Positions 51,777-61,762 are shown, counted from the first letter of the stretch. The stretch: DNA of 64,000 nucleotides from Elizabethkingia occulta (GCF_002023715.1 NZ_MAHX01000021.1:62001-126000); one strand, 5' to 3'. Notes: generated by a model from the letters alone, not told the origin. Program-made: numbers and translations.

Positions 51777-53039
51777 TTATTGACCGTAAGCACCGATGTA
51801 AGAGGATGGTTCCGGAGATTCATAAAGTGTATTGTTAATGGTAAGTCCTTTCGGGAAGTTTCGGATAATATTTGTGCTTCCTTTGCTTAGCGCAGGAGAG
51901 CCTGATGAAAGATGAAAATCCCATGCATCATTAAATAAAGCACTGGTATAGCTATTATTCAATGGATAATTCTTAAACTTAGGATCGTTTGCCTGAGGAG
52001 TTGTACTGATCACATCATTGCTTCCGCTGAGGATATCACCATTGTTGGGTGTAAATCCGGTAACAGCATCGGCTGAATAACCATAATAAAGGTTATTGGA
52101 AGATTTGGAACGGGTATCGGGTTTGTTTTTAGTATCCTGTTTGATACCAAATCTGGTATTGGCAAACAAAGTATTGTAGACTTCAGCATAAACGGAACTT
52201 TCCAGCCATATGGATCCACCTTTAATATCGGGTCTTCTCCAGCCTGTATTGATAATAGTATTGTTATAAGCAACTACATGGGCCTGAGGTGAGCGGCCTC
52301 CGGAGTTGGAAAGTTTTAGCGCATTGGTGTTGTTGGAGAAGAATAAATTGTAACTAACATCGGCAAGTACTCCGGATTTAATGTTTACACCTTCTCCGCC
52401 TTTATTTCCGGTGCTGTAAAATTTATTTTTGGAAATGATAAGCTCACCACCTTCCAGATAAGTAGCATCATCATGAAAGTTTCGGATAACAGAATTGGTA
52501 ATTACTAATTTACCTTTGGTATTGGAGAACCATAAAGCCGGAAGGTTTTCACCTGCTTTGGCTTTGTATAATCCCATTTTTACTGATGTTGATGCTTCGG
52601 TAGTAGTCGCTCCACCAAGCTCTATAATCGTATGGTCCAATAGCATTTCGGTACAGGTAGGAGTAGCCAGAATACCACCCCATATCTGTCCCCATGAATC
52701 TGGCTTTCTGGTTTCAACAGGTCCTGTTATTTTTACAGGATTTACAGCTGTTCCCATACTGTAAAGATTTCCTCTTACAATAAATTCTGGTTTTGAATTA
52801 GGATCCATAATTACCGTAACTCCTTCTTCCAGAACAAGCGACTTTCCTTCAGGAACGATAATATCCCCGCTTACATATATTGTTGTGTTTTTGTTCCATA
52901 TACCAAATACTTCGCCATGTACACCGCTGGTATTTGGAGCCTCCACGGATGTGTCAACCATAGAGTTGGCATTCTCGCAGGATTGCGTAACACTTAATAG
53001 AAAAGCTAAGGCAAATATTTTATAGTATTGTGTTTTCAT
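51777..53039 (-). CDS. parallel beta-helix lipoprotein of the phytase operon
   Basis: I chose the ATG at 53039 (420 residues), which starts a lipoprotein signal ending in TQSC (Cys21). A longer frame overlaps the TonB receptor end and lacks this feature. Repeating short strands with turns (LDHTIIELGG, LVITNSVIRNF, LIISKNKFYS, VVAYNNTIINT, AEVYNTLFANT) indicate a right-handed parallel beta-helix of the pectate-lyase/NosD type. I see no clear catalytic set. Its place between a TonB receptor and phytase suggests a surface substrate-binding or processing partner. It starts 7 nt after the receptor gene. Confidence 0.68.
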   Translation of the reverse strand: MKTQYYKIFALAFLLSVTQSCENANSMVDTSVEAPNTSGVHGEVFGIWNKNTTIYVSGDIIVPEGKSLVLEEGVTVIMDPNSKPEFIVRGNLYSMGTAVNPVKITGPVETRKPDSWGQIWGGILATPTCTEMLLDHTIIELGGATTTEASTSVKMGLYKAKAGENLPALWFSNTKGKLVITNSVIRNFHDDATYLEGGELIISKNKFYSTGNKGGEGVNIKSGVLADVSYNLFFSNNTNALKLSNSGGRSPQAHVVAYNNTIINTGWRRPDIKGGSIWLESSVYAEVYNTLFANTRFGIKQDTKNKPDTRSKSSNNLYYGYSADAVTGFTPNNGDILSGSNDVISTTPQANDPKFKNYPLNNSYTSALFNDAWDFHLSSGSPALSKGSTNIIRNFPKGLTINNTLYESPEPSSYIGAYGQ

Positions 53040-53046
53040 GGTCTCT

Positions 53047-55803
53047 TTAAATTTTGAATTTAACCCCCAGTAAATAGGTTTGTTTGTAATAATCTTTTCG
53101 GATAAGAGTTTCATTATCAGATATCCTTTGATACGGAATGTTTTGGTTTTCCGGATTACTTCCTTTTATAAATAACTCCATCGGTGTATTTAAAAGATTA
53201 TTAGCCTTTAAGAATATGGTTACTCCGTTTTTCAGCTTCTTTTCTATAGAAAAATCCAGCTGTACAAATCCTTTTTGCCAGATATCATTATCCAGATACT
53301 GAGATATTGTATTAATTCTTTCACCGGTATAAGAGCCTGCCAGCTGTGCATCCCAGCCATTTTGTACATCTTTGTAAAGAAGTGAAAGATTGGCTATATG
53401 TTTACTTTGTCCATATAATGGTCTTTTCTGCATTACCTGAATAGTTTCTAAATCTCCAGCCTGATTTCTTATTTTCTGACTTTTAGGTGTTTCAATATTA
53501 CTATTGGTAAAGGTATAGTTAGCTTTAAATCCTATTTTGTTGAAGAATTTTATAACATCTACTTCTACACCAAAATTACGGGCAGTTCCGAAGTTGCCAG
53601 GAGAATAGAAGATATCCTGCGGTCTTGTAGGGTCTGGCTGTAATGTATATTCTATAGGATCTTTAATGGTTTTGTGGAATACACCCACCATATACTGATC
53701 TGTTGCATTTGGGAAATATTCGTATCTGAAATCCAGATTATCCGCCAAAGCTCTTTTCAAATCCGGATTACCTCTTTCCTGAAATTCTTCATATACAATT
53801 CTGGAGGGTACTATTTCATAAAATCCGGGTCTGTTGACAGAGCGAAAATAGGTGGCTCTGAAATTTTGGTTATGGTTGAGAGTATATTTTAAACTAAGAC
53901 TTGGTAAATAATCCGTATACTTCTGATTCATTTCCGGCTTAGATTCTCCTTGTGGAAAGTAGAGTTTGTATCCCTGATTGGTATTTTCCATTCTCAAACC
54001 TCCTGAAATATGTAAATCTTCAATCCTTGTGTTAACCATCAGATATGCTGCTGTTGTTTTTTCAGTAGCATCATAAGTTAAAGGATTGGCTACTGCGCCT
54101 TTTGGATTTTGCACCTCATAATCTATATCCGTATAACCTTGATAATCTGTTCCCCATTGTGCGGCAGGATTTGAAGGTTTTAAGACGTAGTTGTTGTAGA
54201 AGCTACTTCTTTTTTTGTCCCGGTATAAACCTCCAAATTTAATTTCAGATCTGTTACCCAAATCTATACCCAAATTCAGATACCCAGCGTAATCGTTATC
54301 TGTATTTCTTTGCCAGCTTCTACTGGCATCGGTAGGAGAGGTATGGTTTTCTGCAAAATTTTTACGCACTCCCAGAGTTCCGAAAAGGGCAGTGTCCGGT
54401 AGCTCATTGCTGGCAGACGATACTACTGCAGACCAATCCATATTCAATAATCCCGGTACCAGTCTATGTTCACCTTTTAATGTAGAATTCCATACCCTTT
54501 GTTGTTGCAAACGGGTTCTGTTTTGGTAGTTAATTGAAGCATTACCTAATGCAGGATCATAAACGGAATTAGAGAAATTAGTATTGAGGTTTTCTCTATA
54601 TTGAGTATCTCTCAGCTGTACAAATAAGTTATATAAAGAGAGGCTGTTATTTTTATTGAATTTATAGTCTAATTTGGTATGTATCCCCAATCTTTGCTGG
54701 TTTTCGTAATAGTTTCTGTCATTTAAAGAAGTAATCACAGCGTACTTCATAACATCTACGTTACTGGAATTAAAGAATTGGCTTTCTGTAAGGCGGCTAT
54801 TGTTCTGGAAACTTACAGCTCCTATAACACCTAATTTCTGATTGAAAAATCTTTTTCCGTAAGAAACACCACCACTAAAGTTAGGCATAGCGGTAACATT
54901 CTCTATTCTATAGTTGTTTCTTGGGAAGTTTGCATTTTTAGCCTGATAATTTTTACCTCCCAATTCGTAAGGAGAACGGAAATTAATCTGATCTGTTGGA
55001 AAGGTTTTAAATTTTCTGTCCATCAGCATCTGACTGTATCCTAATGCAATGTTTACATTGATTTCCTCACGGGAAGGAGCATCTTTCATAACCATATTTA
55101 TAGCTCCACCTACTGCATCACCTTCCATGTCTGGTAACAGAGATTTATAAACCTCTAATCTATCCAGTAGCTCCGCAGGAAATATATCCAAAGGAATGTA
55201 TCGGTTTTTACCATCCGGACTTGGTATCTTCACACCATTTACCAATGTATAATTATACCTTTTATCCATCCCCCGAAGGATAGCATACTGTCCTTCACCA
55301 TTGCTGCTTCGCTCTACTGAAATTCCGGAAACTCTCTGGATTACATTGGCAACACTAATGTCCGGTGATTTTGCAATTGCTGCTCCCGAAACAATATTAA
55401 CTACTTGTGGTAGTTTTTGCTCTCTTTTTCTGGCAAATGCATCGGAATCGGCTTTTTTGTTTCCTTTAACACTAATCCGCTCAATCTCCTTTATTGCAGA
55501 AGTTCCCATAAACACTTCAACCTCATTCTTTTCCTCGGCAATAACAATTGTACTGTGAACTGTTTTAAAAGGATTGTAAGTAATGGTGTAAGTGTATTGT
55601 CCCGGAGAAAGATTTTTGAATTTAAATTCGCCATCCAGTCCTGAATAAGCTTTTTGTTTTCCGGGGAAGATCTGTACTTCTGCGCCGGTTACGACTTCTC
55701 CGGTTTCGGAGTTGAATATTTTACCTTTAAATTCCTGAGCCATTACCGCTGCTCCTGTAGTGCAGAGCGCAATGAACATAGTCTTTTGTAGAGCTGTTTT
55801 CAT
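53047..55803 (-). CDS. TonB-dependent outer-membrane receptor
   Basis: I chose the ATG at 55803 (918 residues); the preceding in-frame GTG is weaker. The signal peptide ends in AAVMAQ. A carboxypeptidase-regulatory-like domain (about 23-105, beginning FKGKIFNSETGEVV) is followed by the plug with VNVIQRVSGISVERS and YNYTLVNGVKIPSPDG. The rest is a ~22-strand barrel ending in YLLGVKFKI. It imports a substrate through the outer membrane using TonB energy. The two following genes in the operon are the beta-helix lipoprotein and phytase, so phytate, inositol phosphates or phosphorylated ligands are candidate substrates. Confidence 0.87.
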   Translation of the reverse strand: MKTALQKTMFIALCTTGAAVMAQEFKGKIFNSETGEVVTGAEVQIFPGKQKAYSGLDGEFKFKNLSPGQYTYTITYNPFKTVHSTIVIAEEKNEVEVFMGTSAIKEIERISVKGNKKADSDAFARKREQKLPQVVNIVSGAAIAKSPDISVANVIQRVSGISVERSSNGEGQYAILRGMDKRYNYTLVNGVKIPSPDGKNRYIPLDIFPAELLDRLEVYKSLLPDMEGDAVGGAINMVMKDAPSREEINVNIALGYSQMLMDRKFKTFPTDQINFRSPYELGGKNYQAKNANFPRNNYRIENVTAMPNFSGGVSYGKRFFNQKLGVIGAVSFQNNSRLTESQFFNSSNVDVMKYAVITSLNDRNYYENQQRLGIHTKLDYKFNKNNSLSLYNLFVQLRDTQYRENLNTNFSNSVYDPALGNASINYQNRTRLQQQRVWNSTLKGEHRLVPGLLNMDWSAVVSSASNELPDTALFGTLGVRKNFAENHTSPTDASRSWQRNTDNDYAGYLNLGIDLGNRSEIKFGGLYRDKKRSSFYNNYVLKPSNPAAQWGTDYQGYTDIDYEVQNPKGAVANPLTYDATEKTTAAYLMVNTRIEDLHISGGLRMENTNQGYKLYFPQGESKPEMNQKYTDYLPSLSLKYTLNHNQNFRATYFRSVNRPGFYEIVPSRIVYEEFQERGNPDLKRALADNLDFRYEYFPNATDQYMVGVFHKTIKDPIEYTLQPDPTRPQDIFYSPGNFGTARNFGVEVDVIKFFNKIGFKANYTFTNSNIETPKSQKIRNQAGDLETIQVMQKRPLYGQSKHIANLSLLYKDVQNGWDAQLAGSYTGERINTISQYLDNDIWQKGFVQLDFSIEKKLKNGVTIFLKANNLLNTPMELFIKGSNPENQNIPYQRISDNETLIRKDYYKQTYLLGVKFKI

Positions 55804-56067
55804 CCTCACTTTTTATAGAAGCAAAAGTATCGGTTAGAGGCTTAAACCCGATGAACAGGGCATGAACAGTCTATTAAGGAACTGTAAATGGAGGTGGTGT
55901 AAAATGAATTTTTTGTTAAACTTTTAAATTGATTTCAAGGATAAAGAAGTTCCCGGAAGATTAACAAATTTGAATTTTAGTGGCTGATAACCTGTAGATT
56001 AGTAGTAAAATAAGTTTTGTTTTATTTAGCAGCACTAAAAGAGCTAGATAAGTTTTATAATAAAATG

Positions 56068-56218
56068 GGGCTGTCTCAAAAACCAAAAAGTATTACACGT
56101 TGTCATCCTGAGCAGAGCCAGTAGTGAGTCTGACGAACTATCGAAGGATTTTTGCGCATTAGTTTTGGTAATGAAGATGTTTCGACTAAGCTCAACATGA
56201 CATTTTTTGAGACAGCCC
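56068..56218. repeat. 151-bp dispersed palindromic-end repeat
   Basis: The element has 15-bp perfect terminal inverted repeats (GGGCTGTCTCAAAAA and TTTTTGAGACAGCCC) and an interior with GTCATCCTGAGC, GACGAACTATCGAAGG and TTTCGACTAAGCTCAACATGACA. Interior sequence is shared with 33532-33546. It is non-coding, so it resembles a MITE or an extragenic repeat. The gene-free stretch 55804-56234 consists of this repeat and otherwise AT-rich sequence including the receptor promoter region. Confidence 0.7.
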
Positions 56219-56234
56219 TATTTTTAAATTTATA

Positions 56235-57281
56235 TTAATTAGTTAATGTTTTGCTATCGATAACAAACCTATACCTTACATCGCCTTTAAGCATTCTTTC
56301 GTAAGCATTGGTTATATCTTTGATGTCGATAAGTTCAATATCCGAAACAATATTGTGTTCTGCGCAGAAATCCAGCATTTCCTGAGTTTCCTTAATACCA
56401 CCTATACCAGAGCCTGCAACACTTTTTCTTCCTCCCAAAAGTGGGAATATTCCAATTTGCATTGGTTTAGAGGGCGCTCCAACACATATATGAACTCCAT
56501 TTGTTTTTAATAATGAGATATAAAGATTCATATCGTGTTCTGCAGAAACAGTATCCAAAATAAAATCAAAGGAACCTTTTACAGCTTTTAATTGCTCAGG
56601 GTCACTTGTCACAACAAAATGATGGGCTCCTAATTGTTTGGCATTTTCTTCTTTTGAAGGAGAAGTACTTAGAACTGTTACTTCAGCACCAAAGGCAACT
56701 CCAAATTTCACAGCCATATGTCCCAATCCTCCTAAGCCTAAAACGGCTAGCTTATGACCTTTGCCTACTTTCCAATGTCGCAGAGGAGAATAGGTTGTAA
56801 TACCGGCACAAAGTAATGGTGCAGTAGCAGCTAAATCTAATTTTTCAGAAATGTGTAGAACAAACTCTTCTCTTACAACAATGGTGTCGGAATAGCCACC
56901 ATAAGTAGGATGCCCGCTGCGGTCAAGATTGTTGTAGGTTTGTGTATTTCCTTCTAAACAATATTGTTCTAAATCATTTTTGCAGTTTTCACATTCCTGG
57001 CAAGAGTCAACCATACATCCAACTCCTGCAAGTTCACCTACCTTGAAGTTTTTCACATGATCACCTACTTTCACAATTTTACCTACAATTTCGTGTCCTG
57101 GTACCATGGGAAATAATCCGGGAAACCAATCATTTTTTATTTGATGTAGGTCCGAATGACATACACCACAATACATAATTTCAATTTGTACATCATGAGC
57201 TCCGACCTCTCTTCTTTCAAAGTTCCAAGATGCTAAATCAGAATTAGGGTCTTGAGCTGCATAGCCTTTTGTTTTAATCAT
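56235..57281 (-). CDS. zinc-dependent alcohol dehydrogenase, YahK/CAD type
   Basis: I chose the ATG at 57281 (348 residues), starting MIKTKGYAAQ, the usual length of YahK-like enzymes. Catalytic zinc ligands are in CGVCHSDLHQ and PGHEIVG. Structural zinc Cys residues are in VDSCQECENC with a further Cys eight residues on. The NADP-binding Rossmann motif is LGLGGLGHMAVKFG. The family reduces aldehydes to alcohols using NADPH, with broad substrate range. It is monocistronic. Confidence 0.88.
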   Translation of the reverse strand: MIKTKGYAAQDPNSDLASWNFERREVGAHDVQIEIMYCGVCHSDLHQIKNDWFPGLFPMVPGHEIVGKIVKVGDHVKNFKVGELAGVGCMVDSCQECENCKNDLEQYCLEGNTQTYNNLDRSGHPTYGGYSDTIVVREEFVLHISEKLDLAATAPLLCAGITTYSPLRHWKVGKGHKLAVLGLGGLGHMAVKFGVAFGAEVTVLSTSPSKEENAKQLGAHHFVVTSDPEQLKAVKGSFDFILDTVSAEHDMNLYISLLKTNGVHICVGAPSKPMQIGIFPLLGGRKSVAGSGIGGIKETQEMLDFCAEHNIVSDIELIDIKDITNAYERMLKGDVRYRFVIDSKTLTN

Positions 57282-57643
57282 AATTAATAAGATTTGTTTA
57301 TTCAAATGTAATAACTATCCAAAGAATTCTTACGGTATATTACTTTTTTGTAAATAAAATAATGAATCAATTTAGTGTGAAAATGCTGTACAACACATAA
57401 ATCAATTCTTTTTCTTTAGCTTTTTTAAAAGATGATCCTTGTTTGGATAGAAGAAAATTGTGTTTTAAATGTTACAAAGCAAAATTGAACCAAATACTTA
57501 TAAAATTTATTGCCAGAAAGTTCAGTTTTATATTGCTATAAAGTCCATGTATTTAGCGTTTATAATACCTGCGTATGACTTTCATCAGATAATGAATAAA
57601 AACAGATTTTGTATTTGTACCTTTGACTGACAAAAGTTGGTAA
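57282..57643. promoter_or_regulatory. divergent promoter region between alcohol dehydrogenase and the SCO/SOD cluster
   Basis: A plus-strand TACCTTTG at 57618-57625 matches the flavobacterial -7 element and lies 18 nt before the TTG start of the next gene. No clear TTG occurs at the usual upstream distance. A minus-strand TACATTTG occurs near 57305-57312 for the dehydrogenase. The remaining sequence is AT-rich without other visible features. Confidence 0.4.
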
Positions 57644-58024
57644 TTGAAGTCACTTATTTCGATATTCGTCATATTTACAATTGCATTACGCCCTGTATTG
57701 CCATTGTTGGATTATGCGCTGAATTACGATTATATTGTGAGCAGACTTTGTGAAAACAGAAATCGCCCGCAATTGGATTGTAATGGAATCTGTTACCTGT
57801 CCAAAGAGCTGGTAAAGGTATCCGGAAACTCTCCGAAACAGGAAAATTCCAAGATTAATATTTCCGTTTTTATAGATACTTTTATTGTAAATGATACGTT
57901 TACTTTTAAATCATTATTTACGGGTATTACTAATAAAGTAAAACCGGCTATTTATTACACAGATTTCTACGATTTTACTTCCCATTCCAAAATATTCAGA
58001 CCTCCTTTGTCTTCATTATTTTAA
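57644..58024 (+). CDS. small exported CNGxCY protein upstream of the SCO cluster
   Basis: The protein has 126 residues with a TTG start; no in-frame ATG is better placed. The N-terminal hydrophobic segment looks like a signal or anchor. The core is NYDYIVSRLCENRNRPQLDC then NGICYLSKEL, giving three Cys in C-x9-C-x3-C spacing, and the protein ends in RPPLSSLF. This motif is conserved in small Bacteroidota proteins near copper and cytochrome oxidase genes, but I know no proven function. The adjacent YHS and SCO genes suggest a role in copper handling. Confidence 0.55.
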   Translation: MKSLISIFVIFTIALRPVLPLLDYALNYDYIVSRLCENRNRPQLDCNGICYLSKELVKVSGNSPKQENSKINISVFIDTFIVNDTFTFKSLFTGITNKVKPAIYYTDFYDFTSHSKIFRPPLSSLF

Positions 58025-58090
58025 TTTTTACAACAAGATGCTTTTAAGACGTAAAGCATTGGATTTCAGTTTAAAATTTATCGAAAAATA

Positions 58091-58360
58091 ATGAAACAAT
58101 ATATATTGACGATACTGTGCTCAGTATCAATTTTCTCCTGTGCAAAACAAGAACCGACTGTAAAACATGTAATGAAAGCGGGAGAGGGACCTATCTTGAA
58201 AAATGTGAAGGTGGTAAATGAAGATGATCCGGTCTGTCATATGAAGACTGCAGAATTTTTAAAAGATACAGCCGTTTATAAAGGAAATATCTATGGATTC
58301 TGTAGTGACAATTGTAAGAAGACCTTCAAGAAGAATCCTGATAAATATGTACAAAAATGA
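58091..58360 (+). CDS. YHS-domain lipoprotein, probably copper- or metal-binding
   Basis: The protein has 89 residues. The lipoprotein signal ends in SIFSC (Cys17). The YHS/TRASH-like domain shows DDPVCHMKTAEFL and GFCSDNCKKTFKKNPDKYV, with three Cys and the Phe residues expected for metal binding. Its stop codon overlaps the scoI start as ATGA, so translation is coupled. Likely a periplasmic copper-handling protein supplying or buffering metal for the SCO protein; this role is inferred. Confidence 0.75.
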   Translation: MKQYILTILCSVSIFSCAKQEPTVKHVMKAGEGPILKNVKVVNEDDPVCHMKTAEFLKDTAVYKGNIYGFCSDNCKKTFKKNPDKYVQK

Positions 58361-59046
58361 AAAGCAGAAGCAAGAGGAAACCTCAGCAGTCTTCAAGGGC
58401 TAAAATTGTAGTTCCGTTAATCGTACTGGCAGTAGTGTTTGTAACGATTGGTTTGGGAATAGGTTATTTTAAAAAAGACCTTTATACGGTAATGAAGGTT
58501 CCTGAATTTAATCTTACTGACCAGAATAATAAGAAAATTACGAACCACGATATGCTTGGAAAAGTTTATCTGGTGGAATTTTTTTATAGCCGCTGTCCTA
58601 CAATCTGTCCAGTGATGAATCATAATATGCGACATATAGAAGATCAGATTAATAATCCGGATTTCGGAATTATTTCTATTAGTATAGATCCGACAAATGA
58701 TACGCCAGAAGTATTGAAAAATCATGCTGCAATGATGGGTGCTAAATCTCCTAACTGGCATTTTCTAACCGGAGACAGAGATTATATTGGAAAGATAGCC
58801 GATCAGTTCAATATTTATGTTGGTGATAAAGAAGATCAGGCGGAAAGTCTTAATCACAGCGGAATGATTGCTTTGGTTGACAAAAATGGTAATATACGAA
58901 GCCGATATGGTAAAGATGGTATGCCCATTTTATACTATTCCGGACTGAACTATAAAGATCCTGAGGGTAAAGAGGCCGAGTTAAGTGGCAAATACCATCC
59001 GGACAGAGAACTTTTGATAGAAGACATTAAAAAACTTTTGAAATAA
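58357..59046 (+). CDS. SCO1/SenC-family copper chaperone
   Basis: The protein has 229 residues with an N-terminal membrane anchor (about 17-37) and a periplasmic thioredoxin-like domain. The copper/redox motif CPTIC gives Cys80 and Cys84, and the conserved His167 is in [16 protein letters not shown] and [17 protein letters not shown] are typical. The family delivers copper to the CuA site of cytochrome oxidase or acts as a thiol reductant. It overlaps the YHS gene by 4 nt and precedes the exported SOD by 23 nt. Confidence 0.88.
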   Translation: MKSRSKRKPQQSSRAKIVVPLIVLAVVFVTIGLGIGYFKKDLYTVMKVPEFNLTDQNNKKITNHDMLGKVYLVEFFYSRCPTICPVMNHNMRHIEDQINNPDFGIISISIDPTNDTPEVLKNHAAMMGAKSPNWHFLTGDRDYIGKIADQFNIYVGDKEDQAESLNHSGMIALVDKNGNIRSRYGKDGMPILYYSGLNYKDPEGKEAELSGKYHPDRELLIEDIKKLLK

Positions 59047-59069
59047 CGAATCATAAAATACACAACACT

Positions 59070-59750
59070 ATGAAATTATTTGGAGCAGCCACTCTAGGCT
59101 TTGTACTTGTGGCACAGCTGGTATCAGCACAATTTAAGCAAGCACCGTTACCTTATGCTTATAATGCACTGGAAGGGTCAATCGATGCGCAAACAATGGA
59201 AATACATTACAGCAAGCATGGTGCAGCGTATGTAGCAAATTTAAATAAGGCTATCACCGGGACGCCATTGGAAAAGGAAAGTCTTGTGAAAATACTTTCC
59301 GGAATCTCTAAACAGACTCCGGCAATAAGAAATAATGCTGGTGGTCACTATAACCACGAGTTATTCTGGACAATCCTAACGCCTGAAAAGAATACACAAC
59401 CATCTGAAAAACTAGCGAAAGCCATCAATCAATCTTTTGGAAGTTTTGATGCTTTTAAAGAAAAGATGAGCAAAGCCGGAGCAGATCGTTTTGGTTCAGG
59501 TTGGGCATGGCTTATTGTAACACCAGATAAGAAGTTAGCAGTTACTTCTACCGCAAATCAGGATAATCCACTAATGGATATTGCTGAGGTTAAGGGAATA
59601 CCTGTACTGGGAATTGATGTATGGGAACATGCTTATTACCTGAAGTATCAGAATAAAAGAGCTGACTACTTAAGTGCAATATGGAATGTAATCAACTGGA
59701 AAGAGATTAATAAGAGATATGAAGCTGCTTTAAGTGGTAAAACTGAGTAA
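59070..59750 (+). CDS. exported Mn/Fe superoxide dismutase
   Basis: The protein has 226 residues. A signal peptide of about 20 residues ends in LVSAQ, unusual for this mostly cytosolic family. Metal ligands are visible: His46 in MEIHYSKH, His96 in NHELFW, and the Asp/His of [10 protein letters not shown]. The [11 protein letters not shown] context resembles Mn-type enzymes. It converts superoxide to peroxide, presumably in the periplasm. Cluster context with copper proteins suggests envelope oxidative or copper stress defence. Confidence 0.9.
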   Translation: MKLFGAATLGFVLVAQLVSAQFKQAPLPYAYNALEGSIDAQTMEIHYSKHGAAYVANLNKAITGTPLEKESLVKILSGISKQTPAIRNNAGGHYNHELFWTILTPEKNTQPSEKLAKAINQSFGSFDAFKEKMSKAGADRFGSGWAWLIVTPDKKLAVTSTANQDNPLMDIAEVKGIPVLGIDVWEHAYYLKYQNKRADYLSAIWNVINWKEINKRYEAALSGKTE

Positions 59751-59780
59751 TTTATATCTTGATTATAAGCTTTAAAAAAA

Positions 59781-59806
59781 CACCACTGAGAATCAGTGGT
59801 GTTTTT
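59781..59806. terminator. bidirectional terminator between SOD and MBL genes
   Basis: A perfect 8-bp stem CACCACTG/CAGTGGTG with a 5-nt loop is flanked by AAAAAAA and TTTTTATTTT. Confidence 0.85.
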
Positions 59807-59818
59807 ATTTTGCCAGAT

Positions 59819-60541
59819 TTAAAATGAAAGAATCGGATATTCCATATCGTGATAAAATAAGATTTTCCAATTTTCTTCTTTTGCCTGTTTTTCCCATTTT
59901 ATACGATCCTGTAGTGCTTTTTTACCGTCAAAATCTGACTTATAAGCCAAATGATATTTAAAATAAGTACTCTGAGGTAGGTTATCTGCACCATAAAAAA
60001 CAGTTTCACCAGCTTCTTTTATCCAAAAAACTTGATGAAAAGGAGAGTGCCCTCCGGTTACTTCAAAAAATATTTCTTCCGTAATCTTCCCGTTGTTTTG
60101 ATCCATCCAGACGAGATTTGAATGCTGCGCAACAAAGCGTAATATATCCAAATCATACGAAGGAGTATTTTCTTTTGTGAGCGCAAAATTATATTCTCTT
60201 TCCTGAAGATATATTTGGGCTCCCGGAAAATTTAATTCCATACCTTCCGGAGTTCTGTTCACCAGCCCGCTGATATGATCCTTATGGAGATGGGAGAGTA
60301 ATATCTTACTGATTTGCTCTGGTCTTATTCCGGATTCGGCAAGCTGTTGAAAGATTTTCTGTGTATTGTTGTCTTTCCATCCGGTTCCGGCATCCAATAA
60401 TACATAGTCTTGTCCGGTGATAATAAGAAAGGGCTGAATGGCCATTTTTAATCCTGAGGATGTATCAGCATTTTCTAATAATACAAACTCTTTTTGAGCA
60501 TTAACTGAAAAGTTACCTTCTTTTAAAGGGATAATCTTCAT
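59819..60541 (-). CDS. MBL-fold metallo-hydrolase
   Basis: The protein has 240 residues with no signal peptide. The metal motif HxHxDH is HLHKDH (His84, His86, Asp88, His89), preceded by VLLDAGTGWK. GGHSPFHQVF and FYGADNLP give the later His and Asp ligands. The family includes lactonases and other hydrolases; substrate unknown. It starts 27 nt after the broken MFS gene on the same strand, so they once formed an operon. Confidence 0.82.
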   Translation of the reverse strand: MKIIPLKEGNFSVNAQKEFVLLENADTSSGLKMAIQPFLIITGQDYVLLDAGTGWKDNNTQKIFQQLAESGIRPEQISKILLSHLHKDHISGLVNRTPEGMELNFPGAQIYLQEREYNFALTKENTPSYDLDILRFVAQHSNLVWMDQNNGKITEEIFFEVTGGHSPFHQVFWIKEAGETVFYGADNLPQSTYFKYHLAYKSDFDGKKALQDRIKWEKQAKEENWKILFYHDMEYPILSF

Positions 60542-60568
60542 GTACTTTTTATGTTTTTCGTAATTAAT

Positions 60569-61762
60569 TTAATTTTGATTTACTCCGGCTCTTTTAATGG
60601 TAAGGAAGAATGTAATAAAAATAACAAACAGAAGAAACAAGATAAAACCCATCCACGAAGTTGCGTGCAAAAGATAACCTGTTCCGCTTCCCAGTACACT
60701 GGAGCCAAGGTAATATACCAGCCAGTAAATAGATGTGGCCGAACTTTTACCTTCTTTAGCGTGCATAGCAACCATTCTGCTGGCCATAGTGTGTACAGCA
60801 AAAAATGAAAAAGTAAGCAGCGCAAGACCTATAATAAGTATATAAATCTGCCTGGAAAGTAACATTAGCGCACCCATAAACATACTGATAATAAAAGCTT
60901 TCAGAATATTTCCCGGTGCATATTTCTTAACCAGTCTGCTGGTAGCCATGGTGCCAAATACACCGAAAGTATACATTAGAAAAATAAACGCAACAAAGAT
61001 ATGATGCAATGAGAAAGGAGGAGCTTCCAGTCGGAATGTAAGATAATTGTACACGCTTACAAATACGCCCATCAGTAATGCTGCAATACCATATAATCTA
61101 AGCATATAGGGATCGGAGAGAAATCTTCTCATCTGTTTGAACTTCTGAATAAAATCAGTTTTCTGTGGCTTGAAAAAATGTGATTCCGGGAAAAATTTCC
61201 AGAATATCAGACCCAGTAATAAGCTTTCAAATCCTATAACCAGAACAGCCGTTTGCCAACCCAGTTCTCCGGAAACAATCGTTGCCAGTATTCTGCCACT
61301 CATACCTCCGATTGTATTACCACTTACATACATGCTAATGGCAAGTCCAACAATAGCCAGATCTACTTCTTCGGTGAGATAGGCAAGGGCTACAGCCGAT
61401 ACACCGGAAATTACAAAGCCTTTAACAACTCCGATTGCAATTAGTAAAGTAAGGCTTTCTATATAAGCAGAAATAATAGTAAGTACAGCTGATGATACCA
61501 ATGAAAAGACCATTAGTTTTTTTCATGAAAACTGATCTGCTTTGAATGCAAAGAAAAAAAGACCCAGAGCCATTCCTATTGTGGCAGACGATACAAGTAG
61601 TGAGCTGTCACCAACGGAACGGTTAAAATGTGTTGTAACCATCGGAAGTAAAGGCTGGAACAGATAAAGCTGTGCAAATACAGATAGTCCCGAAAGAAAA
61701 ATACACAGTTTAATATTCTTAAAGCGTTTGCTATCTTTTTTAGCCTTTACAATCGTATTCAT
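60569..61762 (-). pseudogene. MFS transporter gene interrupted by one in-frame stop
   Basis: Read through, the gene codes for ~397 residues of an MFS exporter of the YnfM-like group with about 12 membrane segments. A single TGA at 61523-61525 splits it after residue 79, exactly where motif A (D-Q-F-S-[stop]-K-K-L-M-V-F) should carry Arg. CGA to TGA is the simplest change. Both halves stay in the same frame and look well preserved. The downstream half has an ATG at 61513 and might still be translated, but would lack the first two segments. Confidence 0.82.
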
